DNA of 64,000 bases from Martinezella rhizogenes (GTDB lineage: Bacteria > Pseudomonadota > Alphaproteobacteria > Rhizobiales > Rhizobiaceae), in assembly GCF_000799715.1 (NCBI RefSeq), contig NZ_JUHG01000011.1:186001-250000 (forward strand), written 5' to 3'. Under the pieces are notes generated by a model. That model searched no databases. It saw only the letters and a program-made list of their open reading frames with translations, and was not told the DNA's origin. Both the position numbers and the translations under genes were made by a program. This document shows, in pieces, positions 1 to 9,828 of this stretch (position 1 is its first letter; each line of letters opens with the position of its first letter).

Positions 1-1239
1 GACCCGGTCGTCGCCATGGTCACGCGCGACGGTGCCGCCGCCGAAGCGGGCATCGAGCCTGGCGACCGTCTTGTTGCCATCGACGGCAACAAGATCGCGA
101 CCTTCGATGAAGTGCAGCGCTATGTCGGCATGCGGCCCGGCCGCAATATCGTTCTGGGCGTCGAGCGCGATGGCCAGAAGCGCGATTTCAACATCATGCC
201 GAAGCTGGCGGAAGACACGGATCAGTTCGGCAACAAGATGGAGATGGGCCGCATCGGCATTGCGCTCGTCGATCCGCAGGTGACGGCGGTAGAGCCGGGC
301 GGACCGGCGGCACGGGCGGGCGTACTGGCCGGCGACCGTCTCCTCGCAGTCGACGGCAACAATGTCGCGACCTATTACGATATCGCTCGCTATATCGGTG
401 ATCGCCCCGGCAAGAGCGTGGTCCTGACGGTTGAGCGCAACGGCCAGACGCGCGATTTTCCGATGGTGACGGAAGTCCTGTCGGAAACCGATTCTTCCGG
501 CAACAAGAAGGATGTGGGTAGCATCGGCATTTCGCCGATCGATCCGCTCGTGGCCACCATTGTTGAGGATAGCCCGGCCGCAGGGGCGGGTATCTCGCTG
601 GGCGACCGTATAATTTCTGTGGATGGGCGTGCCATCGGTTCTGTCGGTGAGGTGCAGCGTTACGTTGCCACTCGTGCGGACAAGGCGGTGGTGTTGTCCG
701 TTGAGCATAACGGTGTGACGCGCGACGTCCCGGTGATGCCGAAGACGGCGGCGGAGCCCGATGCCTTCGGGAAAGGGACGGAGATCGGCAGCATCGGAAT
801 CACCGACGGCCAGAAGCCGATCAAGTTGCGATATGAAACATACGGGCCGCTGCAGGCGCTAAGCGAAGGCGTCAAGCAGACCGGTAGCATCATTTCCGGC
901 ACCTTCGAATATCTTGGCAATGTCATTGGCGGCTACATGAAGGCGGATCAGCTTGGCGGTCCGATTCGTGTGGCGCAACTCTCCGGTCAAATGGCCACTC
1001 TGGGCTTCTCCGCGGTGCTCCAATTCGCGGCCATACTTTCTGTTTCAATTGGTTTATTAAATTTGATGCCGGTCCCGGTACTTGATGGCGGCCATCTGAT
1101 GTTCTATGCGATTGAAGCTGTAAGGGGAAAACCGCTGGGTGCCCGAGCACAGGACATCGCTTTCCGGATTGGGTTCGCAATGGTTCTGTCACTCATGGTA
1201 TTTGCGACATGGAACGACATCAGCTCCAGGATAGGCTGA
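1..1239 (+). CDS. rseP: RseP-type site-2 (intramembrane) zinc metalloprotease, 5' end cut off, three PDZ units
   Basis: The 412 visible C-terminal residues belong to an RseP-family protease, which in this family cleaves membrane-bound anti-sigma factors and leftover signal peptides within the inner membrane. The reading frame is open from base 1, so the start and the HExxH zinc motif lie outside. Seen: three PDZ-like units of exactly 90 residues beginning at bases 1, 271 and 541, each with a DPxV opening and a GDR(L/I)..(I/V)DG core; then a membrane segment and the NLMPVPVLDGGHL motif (1060-1098), whose Asp is the third zinc ligand; then a last membrane segment. Family members in rhizobia usually carry one PDZ domain and E. 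coli RseP two, so three or more is odd. It is first in the visible envelope operon, 198 bases before bamA. Confidence 0.93.
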   Translation, partial: DPVVAMVTRDGAAAEAGIEPGDRLVAIDGNKIATFDEVQRYVGMRPGRNIVLGVERDGQKRDFNIMPKLAEDTDQFGNKMEMGRIGIALVDPQVTAVEPGGPAARAGVLAGDRLLAVDGNNVATYYDIARYIGDRPGKSVVLTVERNGQTRDFPMVTEVLSETDSSGNKKDVGSIGISPIDPLVATIVEDSPAAGAGISLGDRIISVDGRAIGSVGEVQRYVATRADKAVVLSVEHNGVTRDVPVMPKTAAEPDAFGKGTEIGSIGITDGQKPIKLRYETYGPLQALSEGVKQTGSIISGTFEYLGNVIGGYMKADQLGGPIRVAQLSGQMATLGFSAVLQFAAILSVSIGLLNLMPVPVLDGGHLMFYAIEAVRGKPLGARAQDIAFRIGFAMVLSLMVFATWNDISSRIG

Positions 1240-1242
1240 TGG

Positions 1243-1347
1243 GGGAGCAAGGGAAGAATTACGATTTATTTACGATGTTTCAAAGCTGTAGTGGCCAATG
1301 AGCCACTCTTTGAAATGAAGTAAACAGAAATTAACTTGCTCCCTTGC
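1243..1347 (+). promoter_or_regulatory. Hairpin with competing long-range partners between rseP and bamA
   Basis: A two-part hairpin is visible: TTTCAAAG (1278-1285) pairs with CTTTGAAA (1308-1315), and inside it AGTGGC (1290-1295) pairs with GCCACT (1302-1307) around a CAATGA loop. It is enclosed by a longer-range pair: GGGAGCAAG (1243-1251) can pair with CTTGCTCCC (1335-1343), or the shifted GCAAGGG (1247-1253) with CCCTTGC (1341-1347). There is no T-run after it, so it is not a classic terminator. It could be a processing site or a leader control element for bamA; that role is inference. Confidence 0.45.
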
Positions 1348-1437
1348 TTGTATGTCAAAAGCGGGTAAAACGACACACGTGGCCGGAATCGGGTTCTTCC
1401 CGGGGCTGGGGACGACTGAAAAAAGGTAAGAAGTGAA

Positions 1438-3771
1438 ATGAAGGCTGGTTCAAGATTTTTGAACGCAGTGTCGGCGGTAGCGCTGTCTGCAGGTGTTGTT
1501 GCGTCGGGCGCTGGTGTTGTCACCCTTGCTTCTGCTTCGGTCGCAGAAGCCGCTGTCATACAGCGGATCGATGTCAGGGGGGCAGAACGCGTTGGTGTTG
1601 ATGCTGTTCGTGACAATATCACGATTAAGCCCGGCAAGAGCTTCTCGCCCGGTGACATCGATAATTCGGTGAAGCAACTCTATGCCACCGGATATTTCTC
1701 CGATGTGCACGTAACCGTTTCCGGCGGTACGCTGGTTATTTCCGTCAAGGAAAACCAGCTGATCAACGCCGTGGTTTTCAACGGCAACCGCAAGATCAAG
1801 GACGACAAGCTGCAGGGCATCGTCCAGACCCATGCCGCTGGTCCCTATAGCGAAACCCAAGTTCAGGCTGATATCAAAACGATCAAGGACGCCTATGCGG
1901 CGATCGGTCGTAATGAAGTTCAGGTGACGACGCAGACCGTACCGGTCGCGCAGGGCCGCATCAACGTTGCCTTCGTCATCAACGAAGGTGATCGTACCAA
2001 GATCGACAAGATCAATTTCTCCGGCAACCAGGCTTACAACAGCGGTCGTCTCGCTTCGGTGATCAGCACCAAGAAGACGAACTTCATGTCGTTCCTGACC
2101 CGCAAGGACGTCTATAGCGCCGATCGCCAGCAGGCGGACCAGGATGCGCTGCGTCAGTTCTACTACAATCACGGTTATGCCGACTTCCGCATCGTCAGTG
2201 CCGATGCGACGATGAACGAGCAGAGCAACGAGTACACGCTGAACTTCAATGTCGATGAAGGTCCGCGCTATACCTATGGCGACATCAATGTCGTTTCGAC
2301 GGTCGATGGCGTCAACGCCGAGGACCTGAAGAGCCTGGTTATTACCCAGAAGGGTAATGTCTATAGCGCCAAGGATATCCAGACCTCGATCGAGAACATT
2401 TCCAAGCGCGTTGCTTCGGCTGGCTATCCGTTCGCCCGCATCACGCCCCGCGGCAATCGCGACCTGAGCGGCCACACGATCGGCATCGAATATCTGGTCG
2501 ACCAGGGCGAGCGCGCCTATGTCGAGCGCATCGAGATCCGTGGTAACACCCGCACGCGCGACTACGTTATCCGCCGCGAATTCGATATCAACGAAGGCGA
2601 TGCGTTCAACCAGGAAATGATCAGCCGCGCCAAGCGTCGCCTTGATGCGCTGGGTTACTTCACCAAGGTTGATATCAGCACTGCGCCAGGCAGCGCTCCG
2701 GACCGCGTCGTCGTTGTCGTCAACGTCGAAGATCAGCCGACCGGCTCGTTCGGTATCGGTGCTGGTTACGCCGTCGGCAACAATGGCGGTCTGCTGCTCG
2801 AAGCTTCGGTTGAAGAAAAGAACTTCCTCGGTCGCGGTCAGTACATTCGTATTGCTGCGGGCGCCGGCACGGAAGGCAATCGTACCTATAACATCTCGTT
2901 CACCGAGCCCTATTTCCTCGGTTATCGCCTGGCCGCCGGCTTCGACATCTTCAAGAACCAGACGTCGAGCGACGACTACTACGATTATTCGGAAGAGGGC
3001 TTCTCGCTGCGCGTGACTGCGCCGATCACCGAGAATCTCGCCACGACGCTGCGGTACAACTACAAGCGCCTCACCTACGACGGTACGAATGACTGGGAAG
3101 ATCATCTGTCCGCTCCGTACCAGAATCTTGTAGAGAACGGCCCTTGGGTTCAGTCAACGATTTCGCAGACCTTCACTTACAACACGCTGGATGACCAGAA
3201 TCTGCCGCGTGAAGGTATCATTGCCAAGTTCACGCACGAATATGCAGGCTTGGGTGGTGACTCCGATTTCTACAAGCTGAGTGGCAAGGCGCGTTATTAT
3301 AAGATGATCAGCGACGAGGCCGATATCATCGGCTCGCTGACGGTCGGCGCCGGCTACGTCATGCCGACGAATGGCAAGCTAAATGTCTTCGATCAGTTCA
3401 CGATCGGTGGCCGCGAAATCCGTGGCTTCGAGAATGCCGGTATCGGTCCGCGCTCGTCTAACGGCGATCCGCTGGGTGGCACGACCTACTTCACGGCTTC
3501 GGCCGAGGCGAGCATGCCAATGCCGGGTGTTCCTCAGGATATTGGTCTGCGTCTCGCAGCCTTTGCCGATGCGGGTACGCTCTCGGGCAACAAGGCTAAT
3601 CTCTTCGGTGACATCCTGCACAATGACAGCTCGATCCGCGCCTCGCTTGGTGCGGGCCTGATCTGGTCATCGCCCTTCGGTGTCATCCGTGTTGACTATG
3701 CCGTGCCGGTTCTCAAGGAAGACTACGACAAGGTTGAGAATTTCCGGTTTGGCATCGCCAACCAGTTCTGA
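1438..3771 (+). CDS. bamA: Outer membrane protein assembly factor BamA
   Basis: BamA (777 residues) is the core of the BAM complex, which folds and inserts beta-barrel proteins into the outer membrane. Seen: a signal peptide ending near ASASVAEAA (about residue 39); a periplasmic half with repeated POTRA-type features (for example [13 protein letters not shown] and [20 protein letters not shown]); a C-terminal barrel with the conserved GGxxxIRGF-like segment ([12 protein letters not shown]); and a terminal Phe in the last strand (FRFGIANQF), the usual outer-membrane insertion signal. Start at ATG 1438 follows a purine-rich AAGAAG stretch. It sits between rseP and lpxD, the standard order in alphaproteobacteria, which ties barrel assembly to lipid A synthesis. 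Confidence 0.97.
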   Translation: MKAGSRFLNAVSAVALSAGVVASGAGVVTLASASVAEAAVIQRIDVRGAERVGVDAVRDNITIKPGKSFSPGDIDNSVKQLYATGYFSDVHVTVSGGTLVISVKENQLINAVVFNGNRKIKDDKLQGIVQTHAAGPYSETQVQADIKTIKDAYAAIGRNEVQVTTQTVPVAQGRINVAFVINEGDRTKIDKINFSGNQAYNSGRLASVISTKKTNFMSFLTRKDVYSADRQQADQDALRQFYYNHGYADFRIVSADATMNEQSNEYTLNFNVDEGPRYTYGDINVVSTVDGVNAEDLKSLVITQKGNVYSAKDIQTSIENISKRVASAGYPFARITPRGNRDLSGHTIGIEYLVDQGERAYVERIEIRGNTRTRDYVIRREFDINEGDAFNQEMISRAKRRLDALGYFTKVDISTAPGSAPDRVVVVVNVEDQPTGSFGIGAGYAVGNNGGLLLEASVEEKNFLGRGQYIRIAAGAGTEGNRTYNISFTEPYFLGYRLAAGFDIFKNQTSSDDYYDYSEEGFSLRVTAPITENLATTLRYNYKRLTYDGTNDWEDHLSAPYQNLVENGPWVQSTISQTFTYNTLDDQNLPREGIIAKFTHEYAGLGGDSDFYKLSGKARYYKMISDEADIIGSLTVGAGYVMPTNGKLNVFDQFTIGGREIRGFENAGIGPRSSNGDPLGGTTYFTASAEASMPMPGVPQDIGLRLAAFADAGTLSGNKANLFGDILHNDSSIRASLGAGLIWSSPFGVIRVDYAVPVLKEDYDKVENFRFGIANQF

Positions 3772-3821
3772 TATCGGCAGCCCAGAACTGCGGGCTTAAC
3801 ACCGTTCTGGAGCTGGTGCTT

Positions 3822-4889
3822 ATGGAACATACTGGTTTTTTCCCGCCCCATGATGGTGTCAGCCTCCGTGCGCTGGCCGAGCATCTTGGGGCGGAACTTG
3901 CTGATGAGGCCTTTGCCGGCGTCATCATCAAGTCCATCGCGCCGGTCTATCGGGCTGGCGAAGGCGATGTTTGCTACATTCTTTCCCGGAAGAACCAAGC
4001 GGAATTGGAGACTTGCAAGGCGTCGGCGATCATTTGCTCGCCAAGCCTGAGGTCTGTGGTCCCGAAACATATTCCGGTTCTTCTTTCCCAAAAGCCGCAT
4101 GCGGATTTCGCGCTTGCCGGTGCTTTGCTGCATCCGCAAGCTATGCGGCCGGTCGCATTTACGTCGACGCCGACGCTGGTTTCGCCGACAGCTTTTGTCG
4201 ATCCGACAGCCAAGCTCGAAGCTGATGTCGGTGTAGAGCCGGGTGCGGTCGTAGGGCCGGGTGCGGAAATCGGCGAAGGAACGCGTATCGGAGCCGGCGC
4301 CATCATCGGCCCCGGCGTCAAGATCGGGCGTAATTGCACCATTGCCGGCGGCGCCAGCGTACTATGCTCCTATCTCGGCAACGGCGTCATCATCCACAAT
4401 GGTGCGCGCATCGGTCAGGATGGTTTTGGCTATGCGCCAAGCTCGCGCGGGATGATCAAGATCGTACAGATTGGCCGCGTTATCATTCAGGACAATGTTG
4501 AAATCGGTGCCAACACGACGATCGACCGTGGCACAATGGATGATACGGTGATCGGCGAAGGCACCAAGATCGACAATCAGGTGCAGATCGGACATAACGT
4601 CCGGATCGGCCGTCATTGCGCCATCGTCAGCCAGGTCGGCATAGCCGGCAGCGCGGTGATTGGCGACGGCGTGCAGATCGGCGGCCATACGGGTATCAAC
4701 GGCCATATCCAGATCGGTGATGGTGTTCAGATCGGTGCTATGAGCGGCGTCATGAATAGTGTCCCGGCGGGAGCGCGCTTGGCGGGTATTCCGGCACGAC
4801 CTTTGTGGGATTTTCTGAGAGAGGTGGCCGAGGTTGCGAAGCGATCCGGAGCCAGAGAGAAGAAGGATGGGAGTGCGGAGCATGACTGA
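3822..4889 (+). CDS. lpxD: UDP-3-O-(3-hydroxyacyl)glucosamine N-acyltransferase LpxD
   Basis: LpxD adds the second hydroxyacyl chain to UDP-glucosamine in lipid A synthesis (Raetz pathway), using acyl-ACP in the cytoplasm. The 355-residue product has a short N-terminal domain and then a long left-handed beta-helix built of hexapeptide repeats (many I-G-x-G/N-x units from about residue 110 to 320), with the active-site region [16 protein letters not shown] at 3822 is preferred over an in-frame GTG at 3816, because GGAG at 3809-3812 gives a 9-base spacing to the ATG. It overlaps fabZ by 8 bases, indicating translational coupling in the lipid A operon. Confidence 0.95.
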   Translation: MEHTGFFPPHDGVSLRALAEHLGAELADEAFAGVIIKSIAPVYRAGEGDVCYILSRKNQAELETCKASAIICSPSLRSVVPKHIPVLLSQKPHADFALAGALLHPQAMRPVAFTSTPTLVSPTAFVDPTAKLEADVGVEPGAVVGPGAEIGEGTRIGAGAIIGPGVKIGRNCTIAGGASVLCSYLGNGVIIHNGARIGQDGFGYAPSSRGMIKIVQIGRVIIQDNVEIGANTTIDRGTMDDTVIGEGTKIDNQVQIGHNVRIGRHCAIVSQVGIAGSAVIGDGVQIGGHTGINGHIQIGDGVQIGAMSGVMNSVPAGARLAGIPARPLWDFLREVAEVAKRSGAREKKDGSAEHD

Positions 4890-5355
4890 AGACGCCAAGA
4901 CGTCGCTGTCGTCGGCTGATATCATCGAGATTATGAAGCTGTTGCCGCATCGCTATCCATTCCTGATGGTCGACAGGATCATCGAGATCGATAATGATAA
5001 CTCCGCCATCGGCATCAAGAATGTTACGGCCAACGAACCGCAATTCACCGGGCACTTTCCGGGCTCGCCGATCATGCCGGGTGTTCTGTTGATCGAAGGC
5101 ATGGCACAGACGGCGGGCGCGATCTGCGCGCGCAAGGACGGCATTGGTGGTAATCTCGTCTACTTCATGACGATCGACAATGCCCGCTTCCGCAAGCCGG
5201 TTGTACCGGGTGACCGCGTGGAATTCCATGTCGTCAAGCAGAAGCAGCGCGGCACCATCTGGAAGTTCCATTGCGACGCCAAGGTCGATGGCTCGGTGGT
5301 TGCCGAAGCCGATATCGGTGCGATGATTGTACGGAAGGACCCGGATCAGGCATGA
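4882..5355 (+). CDS. fabZ: 3-hydroxyacyl-[acyl-carrier-protein] dehydratase FabZ
   Basis: FabZ removes water from 3-hydroxyacyl-ACP in fatty acid elongation, competing with LpxA and LpxD for the same substrate pool, which explains its place in the lipid A operon. The 157-residue hot-dog fold protein shows the family signature: [31 protein letters not shown] (catalytic His and Glu). ATG at 4882 is chosen over in-frame upstream starts, since GGGAG at 4869-4873 gives a good spacing and family members begin a few residues before the [15 protein letters not shown] segment. The stop overlaps the lpxA start (ATGA). Confidence 0.95.
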   Translation: MTEDAKTSLSSADIIEIMKLLPHRYPFLMVDRIIEIDNDNSAIGIKNVTANEPQFTGHFPGSPIMPGVLLIEGMAQTAGAICARKDGIGGNLVYFMTIDNARFRKPVVPGDRVEFHVVKQKQRGTIWKFHCDAKVDGSVVAEADIGAMIVRKDPDQA

Positions 5356-6167
5356 GCAGCATTGCAAAAAGCGCGCGCATTCATAAGCTCGCGGTCGTTG
5401 AGGACGGTGCGGTCATCGGCGAAAATGTTGTCGTCGGTCCGTTTTGCCATGTCGGTCCGAAGGTCGTGCTGCATGATTCTGTCCAGTTGTTGACGCATGC
5501 GGTCGTGACCGGCCGGACGACGATCGGCAGGGCTACGAAGATATTCGCCATGGCTGTCGTCGGCGGTGATCCGCAGAGCGTGCATCATGGCGGCGAAGAG
5601 ACGACGCTGGATGTCGGCGAGAATTGCACGATCCGTGAAGGCGTGACGATCAATACCGGCACCGCCGATTACGGCGGCAAGACGGTGGTCGGCAATAACA
5701 ACCTGTTCCTCGCTAATTCGCATGTTGCCCATGATTGCCGTGTCGGCAATCATGTCATCATGTCGAACAACGTCATGCTGGCGGGGCATGTTACCGTTGA
5801 AGACCGCGCCATTCTCGGCGGCGGCTGCGCGGTGCATCAGTTTACCCGAATCGGCCGTCAGGCCTTCGTTGGTGGTCTCTCGGCGGCGAGCTACGATGTC
5901 ATCCCCTATGGCATGCTGAACGGCAATCCGGGTGTCCTGTCGGGTCTGAATATTGTTGGCATGACCCGCGCTGGCGTCGAGCGTTCGGTCATTCATCGGG
6001 TTCGCCGCGCCTACAAGAGTATTTTTGAAGGCGGGGGCTCGATCCGTGACAATGCGGCGGCGATCCGTGACGAATATGCCGATTGCAAGGAAGCGATGGA
6101 AATTCTTGATTTCATCGCCGCCGATAGCGATCGCGCACTGTCATCGCCCAATCGCGGTAAGGGCTGA
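5352..6167 (+). CDS. lpxA: Acyl-ACP--UDP-N-acetylglucosamine O-acyltransferase LpxA
   Basis: LpxA performs the first acylation of lipid A synthesis, placing a 3-hydroxyacyl chain on UDP-GlcNAc. The 271-residue protein has the left-handed beta-helix of hexapeptide repeats, the catalytic region [19 protein letters not shown] (catalytic His in the AHDC part) and the C-terminal helical domain beginning [12 protein letters not shown]. The length matches the family. ATG 5352 overlaps the fabZ stop by four bases (ATGA), and the next gene starts two bases after the lpxA stop, so it is in the middle of a tightly coupled operon. Confidence 0.96.
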   Translation: MSSIAKSARIHKLAVVEDGAVIGENVVVGPFCHVGPKVVLHDSVQLLTHAVVTGRTTIGRATKIFAMAVVGGDPQSVHHGGEETTLDVGENCTIREGVTINTGTADYGGKTVVGNNNLFLANSHVAHDCRVGNHVIMSNNVMLAGHVTVEDRAILGGGCAVHQFTRIGRQAFVGGLSAASYDVIPYGMLNGNPGVLSGLNIVGMTRAGVERSVIHRVRRAYKSIFEGGGSIRDNAAAIRDEYADCKEAMEILDFIAADSDRALSSPNRGKG

Positions 6168-6168
6168 G

Positions 6169-7050
6169 GTGCCTGCGAGCGGTCAGGACAACAAGGGCAG
6201 GCTGGCGATTATCGCAGGCAGTGGGTTTTTGCCCGCCTATGTCGCTGAAGCCGCCCGCCAGGCTGGCGAAAATCCTGTTATTCTTGCATTGACCAATGAG
6301 GCGGACCGCGACTGGTCCGCTTTCGATCACGCTACTCTTGGCGTCGGCAATTTTGCCGGTCTTGAAGCCGCGTTCCGCCGCTATGGCATCGACCGGGTCG
6401 TCATGTCCGGCGGCGTCGCGCGCCGTCCGCCGTGGCGAGAGATACATCCGACCTGGCGGGTGATCAAAGAGTTACCCTCGACCATTCGCACGCTTCTGTC
6501 CGGCGGCGATAATGCCGTGCTGCAGATGGTTATTCGTTTGATCGAGGCGTGCGGTGTCCGCGTTATCGGCGCGCATGAGATTGCGCCTGATCTGCTGGCA
6601 ACCACCGGGCCACTCGGCAAGCATTCGCCATCCAAAGAGGATTTGAGGGATATCGCACAGGGCGCGAAAGCTGCCGATGCATTGGGGCTGCTGGATATCG
6701 GTCAGGGCGCTGTCAGCGTCGGCGGCCGCGTCGTGGCGCTGGAGGGTGCCGAAGGCACGGACAAGATGATCGAGCGTGTCGCCGGCCTGCGCGCCGAAGG
6801 GCGCATATCGACGCGCCGGCGCGGCGTGCTGGTCAAGCTCTGCAAACCGCAGCAGGATGTGCGCGCCGATCTGCCGTCGATTGGTGTCTCGACCGTGCTG
6901 AACGCCAAGAAGGCCGGCCTTGCCGGTGTTGCGGTCGAGGCGGGCAGGGCGCTGGTGCTGGAGCGCGAGGCGGTGATTGCCGCCGCCGACGAAGCCGGGC
7001 TTTTCGTCTGCGGCATCGATCGTGGCCTGAGCGCGGAGGGGTTCATGTGA
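6169..7050 (+). CDS. lpxI: UDP-2,3-diacylglucosamine pyrophosphatase LpxI
   Basis: LpxI (DUF1009 family) hydrolyses UDP-2,3-diacylglucosamine to lipid X, replacing the unrelated LpxH used by enterics. This choice is typical of alphaproteobacteria. The 293-residue product begins at GTG 6169 just past the lpxA stop; the frame extends further upstream but only as an overlap with lpxA. Seen: the N-terminal LAIIAGSGFLPAYVAEAARQ segment and C-terminal parts such as VSTVLNAKKAGLAGVAVEAG and the ALVLEREAVIAAADEAGLF tail found in this family. It overlaps lpxB by four bases. Confidence 0.9.
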   Translation: MPASGQDNKGRLAIIAGSGFLPAYVAEAARQAGENPVILALTNEADRDWSAFDHATLGVGNFAGLEAAFRRYGIDRVVMSGGVARRPPWREIHPTWRVIKELPSTIRTLLSGGDNAVLQMVIRLIEACGVRVIGAHEIAPDLLATTGPLGKHSPSKEDLRDIAQGAKAADALGLLDIGQGAVSVGGRVVALEGAEGTDKMIERVAGLRAEGRISTRRRGVLVKLCKPQQDVRADLPSIGVSTVLNAKKAGLAGVAVEAGRALVLEREAVIAAADEAGLFVCGIDRGLSAEGFM

Positions 7051-8228
7051 GCAACACGCCGCTGAAACTCGCTGTGATCGCCGGTGAAGTCTCGGGCGAT
7101 CTGCTCGGTGGCGATCTCGTCGCCGCATTGAAGCGCCGTTATGACGGCCCGGTGGAATTGATCGGTGTCGGCGGTGAGGCGCTGGAGGCGCAGGGCCTGC
7201 TATCGCTGTTCGATTATTCCGAACTGTCGATCATGGGGTTCGCGCAGGTAATCAAGCAGCTGCCGAAATTACTCGCTCGCATAAGGCAGACGGCGAATGC
7301 CATCATCGCTGCCAAGCCGGATGCGCTGCTGATCATCGACAGTCCGGATTTCACCCATCGTGTCGCGAAAAAGGTGCGGGCGGCGTTGCCTGACCTGCCG
7401 GTCGTCAATTACGTCTGCCCCAGCGTCTGGGCATGGAAGGAGTATCGCGCGCAGAAGATGCTCGCCTATGTCGATCACGTCCTGGCCATTCTGCCGTTCG
7501 AACCGGAGGCAATGCGGCGGCTGGCGGGACCGGCAACGACCTATGTCGGGCATCGCCTGACGGTCGATCCGAGCCTCATCGAGACCCGCCGCCAGCGTGC
7601 GCTCCGTGCCGTGAGCTCTTCCGATAGCGAAAAGACGATCCTGCTGCTTCCTGGCTCGCGCTCCTCGGAAATCCGCCAGCTCTTGCCGATTTTCGAGCAG
7701 GCAGTGATGGAGCTTAGCCGGCGAAACGATCGCATTCGCTATCTCCTGCCAACCGTCCCACGGCAGGAAGCATTGGTGCGCTCTCTTGTTGAAAACTGGA
7801 GCGTAAAGCCGGACGTCTTCGTCGGCCAGGAGGCCAAATGGAAGGTTTTTGCGGAAGCAGACGCGGCGGTTGCCGCCTCCGGCACCGTGATCCTGGAGCT
7901 GGGTCTTGCCGGCGTTCCCGTCCTCTCGACGTATAAAACGGAGTGGCTTGCCCGGTTTGTGATGTCTCGCATCAAGGTCTGGACGGCCGCTTTGCCGAAC
8001 CTGATTGCGGATTATGTCGTCGTGCCCGAGCTCCTCAACGACGTGCTGCGGCCCGGCAAAGTGGTGCGCTATATGGAGCGCCTGTCGAACGATACGCTGG
8101 AGCGGGCGGCCATGCTGGAGGGCTACGATCTGGTCTGGCAACGCATGCAGATGGAAGAGCCGCCCGGCGAAAAGGCGGCGGCGATTGTTCTTGAAGTCCT
8201 ATCCAATAAAAAAACCGGCCATTTCTGA
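7047..8228 (+). CDS. lpxB: Lipid-A-disaccharide synthase LpxB
   Basis: LpxB (393 residues) is the glycosyltransferase (GT19 family) that joins lipid X and UDP-2,3-diacylglucosamine to give the lipid A disaccharide at the inner membrane face. Seen: AGEVSGDLLGGDL near the N-terminus, IDSPDFTHRVAKKVR, YVCPSVWAWKEYRAQKM, LLLPGSRSSEIRQLLPIF and the acceptor-side SGTVILELGLAGVP segment, all family hallmarks. GTG start at 7047 inside the lpxI stop codon region, with GGAGGGG just upstream. It is the last gene of the operon, followed at once by a terminator. Confidence 0.96.
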   Translation: MSNTPLKLAVIAGEVSGDLLGGDLVAALKRRYDGPVELIGVGGEALEAQGLLSLFDYSELSIMGFAQVIKQLPKLLARIRQTANAIIAAKPDALLIIDSPDFTHRVAKKVRAALPDLPVVNYVCPSVWAWKEYRAQKMLAYVDHVLAILPFEPEAMRRLAGPATTYVGHRLTVDPSLIETRRQRALRAVSSSDSEKTILLLPGSRSSEIRQLLPIFEQAVMELSRRNDRIRYLLPTVPRQEALVRSLVENWSVKPDVFVGQEAKWKVFAEADAAVAASGTVILELGLAGVPVLSTYKTEWLARFVMSRIKVWTAALPNLIADYVVVPELLNDVLRPGKVVRYMERLSNDTLERAAMLEGYDLVWQRMQMEEPPGEKAAAIVLEVLSNKKTGHF

Positions 8229-8240
8229 CCGGTTTTTTTT
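8209..8240. terminator. Bidirectional terminator between lpxB and gltA
   Basis: AAAACCGG (8211-8218) pairs with CCGGTTTT (8229-8236), with T-runs on the + side and A-runs on the other, so it can stop transcription from both converging genes. The left arm lies inside the end of lpxB. Confidence 0.85.
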
Positions 8241-8258
8241 GTTGTCCTTCGTCACGGC

Positions 8259-9548
8259 TTAACGCTTGGAAACCGGAACATATTCGCGGGACGGTTCGCC
8301 GGTGTAGAGCTGGCGCGGACGACCGATTCGTTGCTGCGGATCTTCGATCATCTCGTTCCACTGGGCAATCCAGCCGACGGTACGCGCAAGTGCGAACAGT
8401 ACCGTGAACATGGTCGTGGGGAATCCCAGGGCCTTCAGCGTGATGCCGGAATAGAAGTCGACATTCGGATAGAGCTTCTTTTCGATGAAATATTCATCGG
8501 TCAGCGCGATGCGCTCCAGTTCGATCGCGATGTCGAGCAACGGATCGTCCTTGATGCCGAGTTCGCCCAGAACCTCGTGCGCCGTCTTCTGCATGATCTT
8601 GGCGCGCGGATCGTAGTTCTTGTAAACGCGGTGGCCGAAGCCCATCAGGCGGAACGGATCGTTCTTGTCCTTGGCGCGGGCGATGAATTCCGGAATACGG
8701 TCGACCGAGCCGATTTCCGTCAGCATGTTCAATGCAGCCTCATTGGCGCCGCCATGGGCGGGGCCCCAGAGGCAGGCAATGCCAGCGGCGATACAGGCAA
8801 ACGGATTGGCGCCGGAGGAACCGGCCAGGCGAACCGTCGAGGTCGAGGCATTCTGCTCGTGATCGGCATGCAGGATGAAGATGCGGTCCATGGCGCGTGC
8901 GAGCACCGGATTGACCTCATATTCCTCGCAAGGAACAGCAAAGCACATGCGCAGGAAGTTCGACGCATAATCGAGATCGTTCTTCGGATAAACGAAGGGC
9001 TGGCCGATATGGTACTTGTAGGCCATGGCAGCAAGCGTCGGCATCTTGGCGATCATGCGCAGGCTTGCGACCATGCGCTGATGTGGATCGGTGATATCGG
9101 TCGAGTCATGATAGAAGGCCGACAGAGCGCCGACGCAGCCGCACATGACGGCCATCGGATGCGCGTCGCGGCGGAACCCGGTGAAGAAGCGGGACATCTG
9201 CTCATGCACCATGGTGTGGTGCACGACGCGATAATCGAAGTCCTTCTTCTGAGCTGCGGTCGGCAATTCGCCATAGAGCAGCAGGTAGCAGACTTCGAGG
9301 AAATCGCCGTGTTCGGCAAGCTGTTCGATCGGATAACCACGATGCAGCAGAATGCCTTCGTCGCCATCAATATAGGTGATGGCGGACTCGCAAGACGCGG
9401 TCGAGGTGAAGCCAGGATCGTATGTGAAAGTGGAGGTGTTCTTATAAAGTGCACCAATATCAATGACACTTGGGCCGATGGTTCCGGATTTCACCGGCAG
9501 ATCCACCGTCTTTTCGCCCCAAGTTAGTTTCGCGCTTTGTTCCGTCAT
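8259..9548 (-). CDS. gltA: Type II citrate synthase
   Basis: Citrate synthase condenses oxaloacetate and acetyl-CoA, the entry step of the TCA cycle. The 429-residue protein has the citrate synthase features [11 protein letters not shown] (active-site His) and [17 protein letters not shown] (second His and substrate-binding Arg), plus the N-terminal domain of the hexameric bacterial type. ATG at 9548 is preceded on its strand by a GGAGGA ribosome binding site. It converges on lpxB and diverges from the comEC-like gene, with which it shares a 280-base promoter region. Confidence 0.96.
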   Translation of the reverse strand: MTEQSAKLTWGEKTVDLPVKSGTIGPSVIDIGALYKNTSTFTYDPGFTSTASCESAITYIDGDEGILLHRGYPIEQLAEHGDFLEVCYLLLYGELPTAAQKKDFDYRVVHHTMVHEQMSRFFTGFRRDAHPMAVMCGCVGALSAFYHDSTDITDPHQRMVASLRMIAKMPTLAAMAYKYHIGQPFVYPKNDLDYASNFLRMCFAVPCEEYEVNPVLARAMDRIFILHADHEQNASTSTVRLAGSSGANPFACIAAGIACLWGPAHGGANEAALNMLTEIGSVDRIPEFIARAKDKNDPFRLMGFGHRVYKNYDPRAKIMQKTAHEVLGELGIKDDPLLDIAIELERIALTDEYFIEKKLYPNVDFYSGITLKALGFPTTMFTVLFALARTVGWIAQWNEMIEDPQQRIGRPRQLYTGEPSREYVPVSKR

Positions 9549-9828
9549 GCTGATCCTCCAAGATTTGGCGGGGTTGACGCCATAAAAAGCGCCAAAAGGT
9601 TAAGCGACTACGGATTAGCTATATGATCCAGAGCCTAATGCCAAGTTATCCTTACAGCTATTTGTGCATTGCGGTATCAACTTTTGGGCACTGCGGTAGA
9701 TGAAATTGCCCCGCTTCCATGCGCCATGAGGCGATTTATTCCCTGCGTGTGTGATTTTGGTTGAAATCACCGGGCGGTGACGGCAAATATCTCGCTATAG
9801 CTGTAGTTTTGCGTAAGCGCGGGGGCGT
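9549..9828. promoter_or_regulatory. Shared gltA / comEC-like promoter region with repeats
   Basis: The 280 bases between the two divergent genes contain an 11-base direct repeat, GCATTGCGGTA (9666-9676) and GCACTGCGGTA (9688-9698), spaced by 22 bases, about two helix turns. There is also an inverted repeat, GTGATTT (9751-9757) with AAATCAC (9764-9770), that overlaps a second one, CACC (9768-9771) with GGTG (9776-9779). These could be regulator sites or leader hairpins; no known consensus is assigned. Confidence 0.4.

Noticed and set aside
1450..3105. Long open frame opposite bamA (551 codons)
   Set aside because: Biased codon use of bamA keeps the opposite strand open; the translation is low-complexity in I/V/D/R and shows no family motifs, while bamA is certain.
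3781..3800. Terminator between bamA and lpxD
   Set aside because: GCCC...GGGC is a weak four-pair stem without a T-run; bamA and lpxD are only 50 bases apart in a known operon.
9666..9698. Start of a CRISPR array
   Set aside because: Only two short imperfect repeats, with a spacing too small for spacers and no cas genes anywhere in the window.
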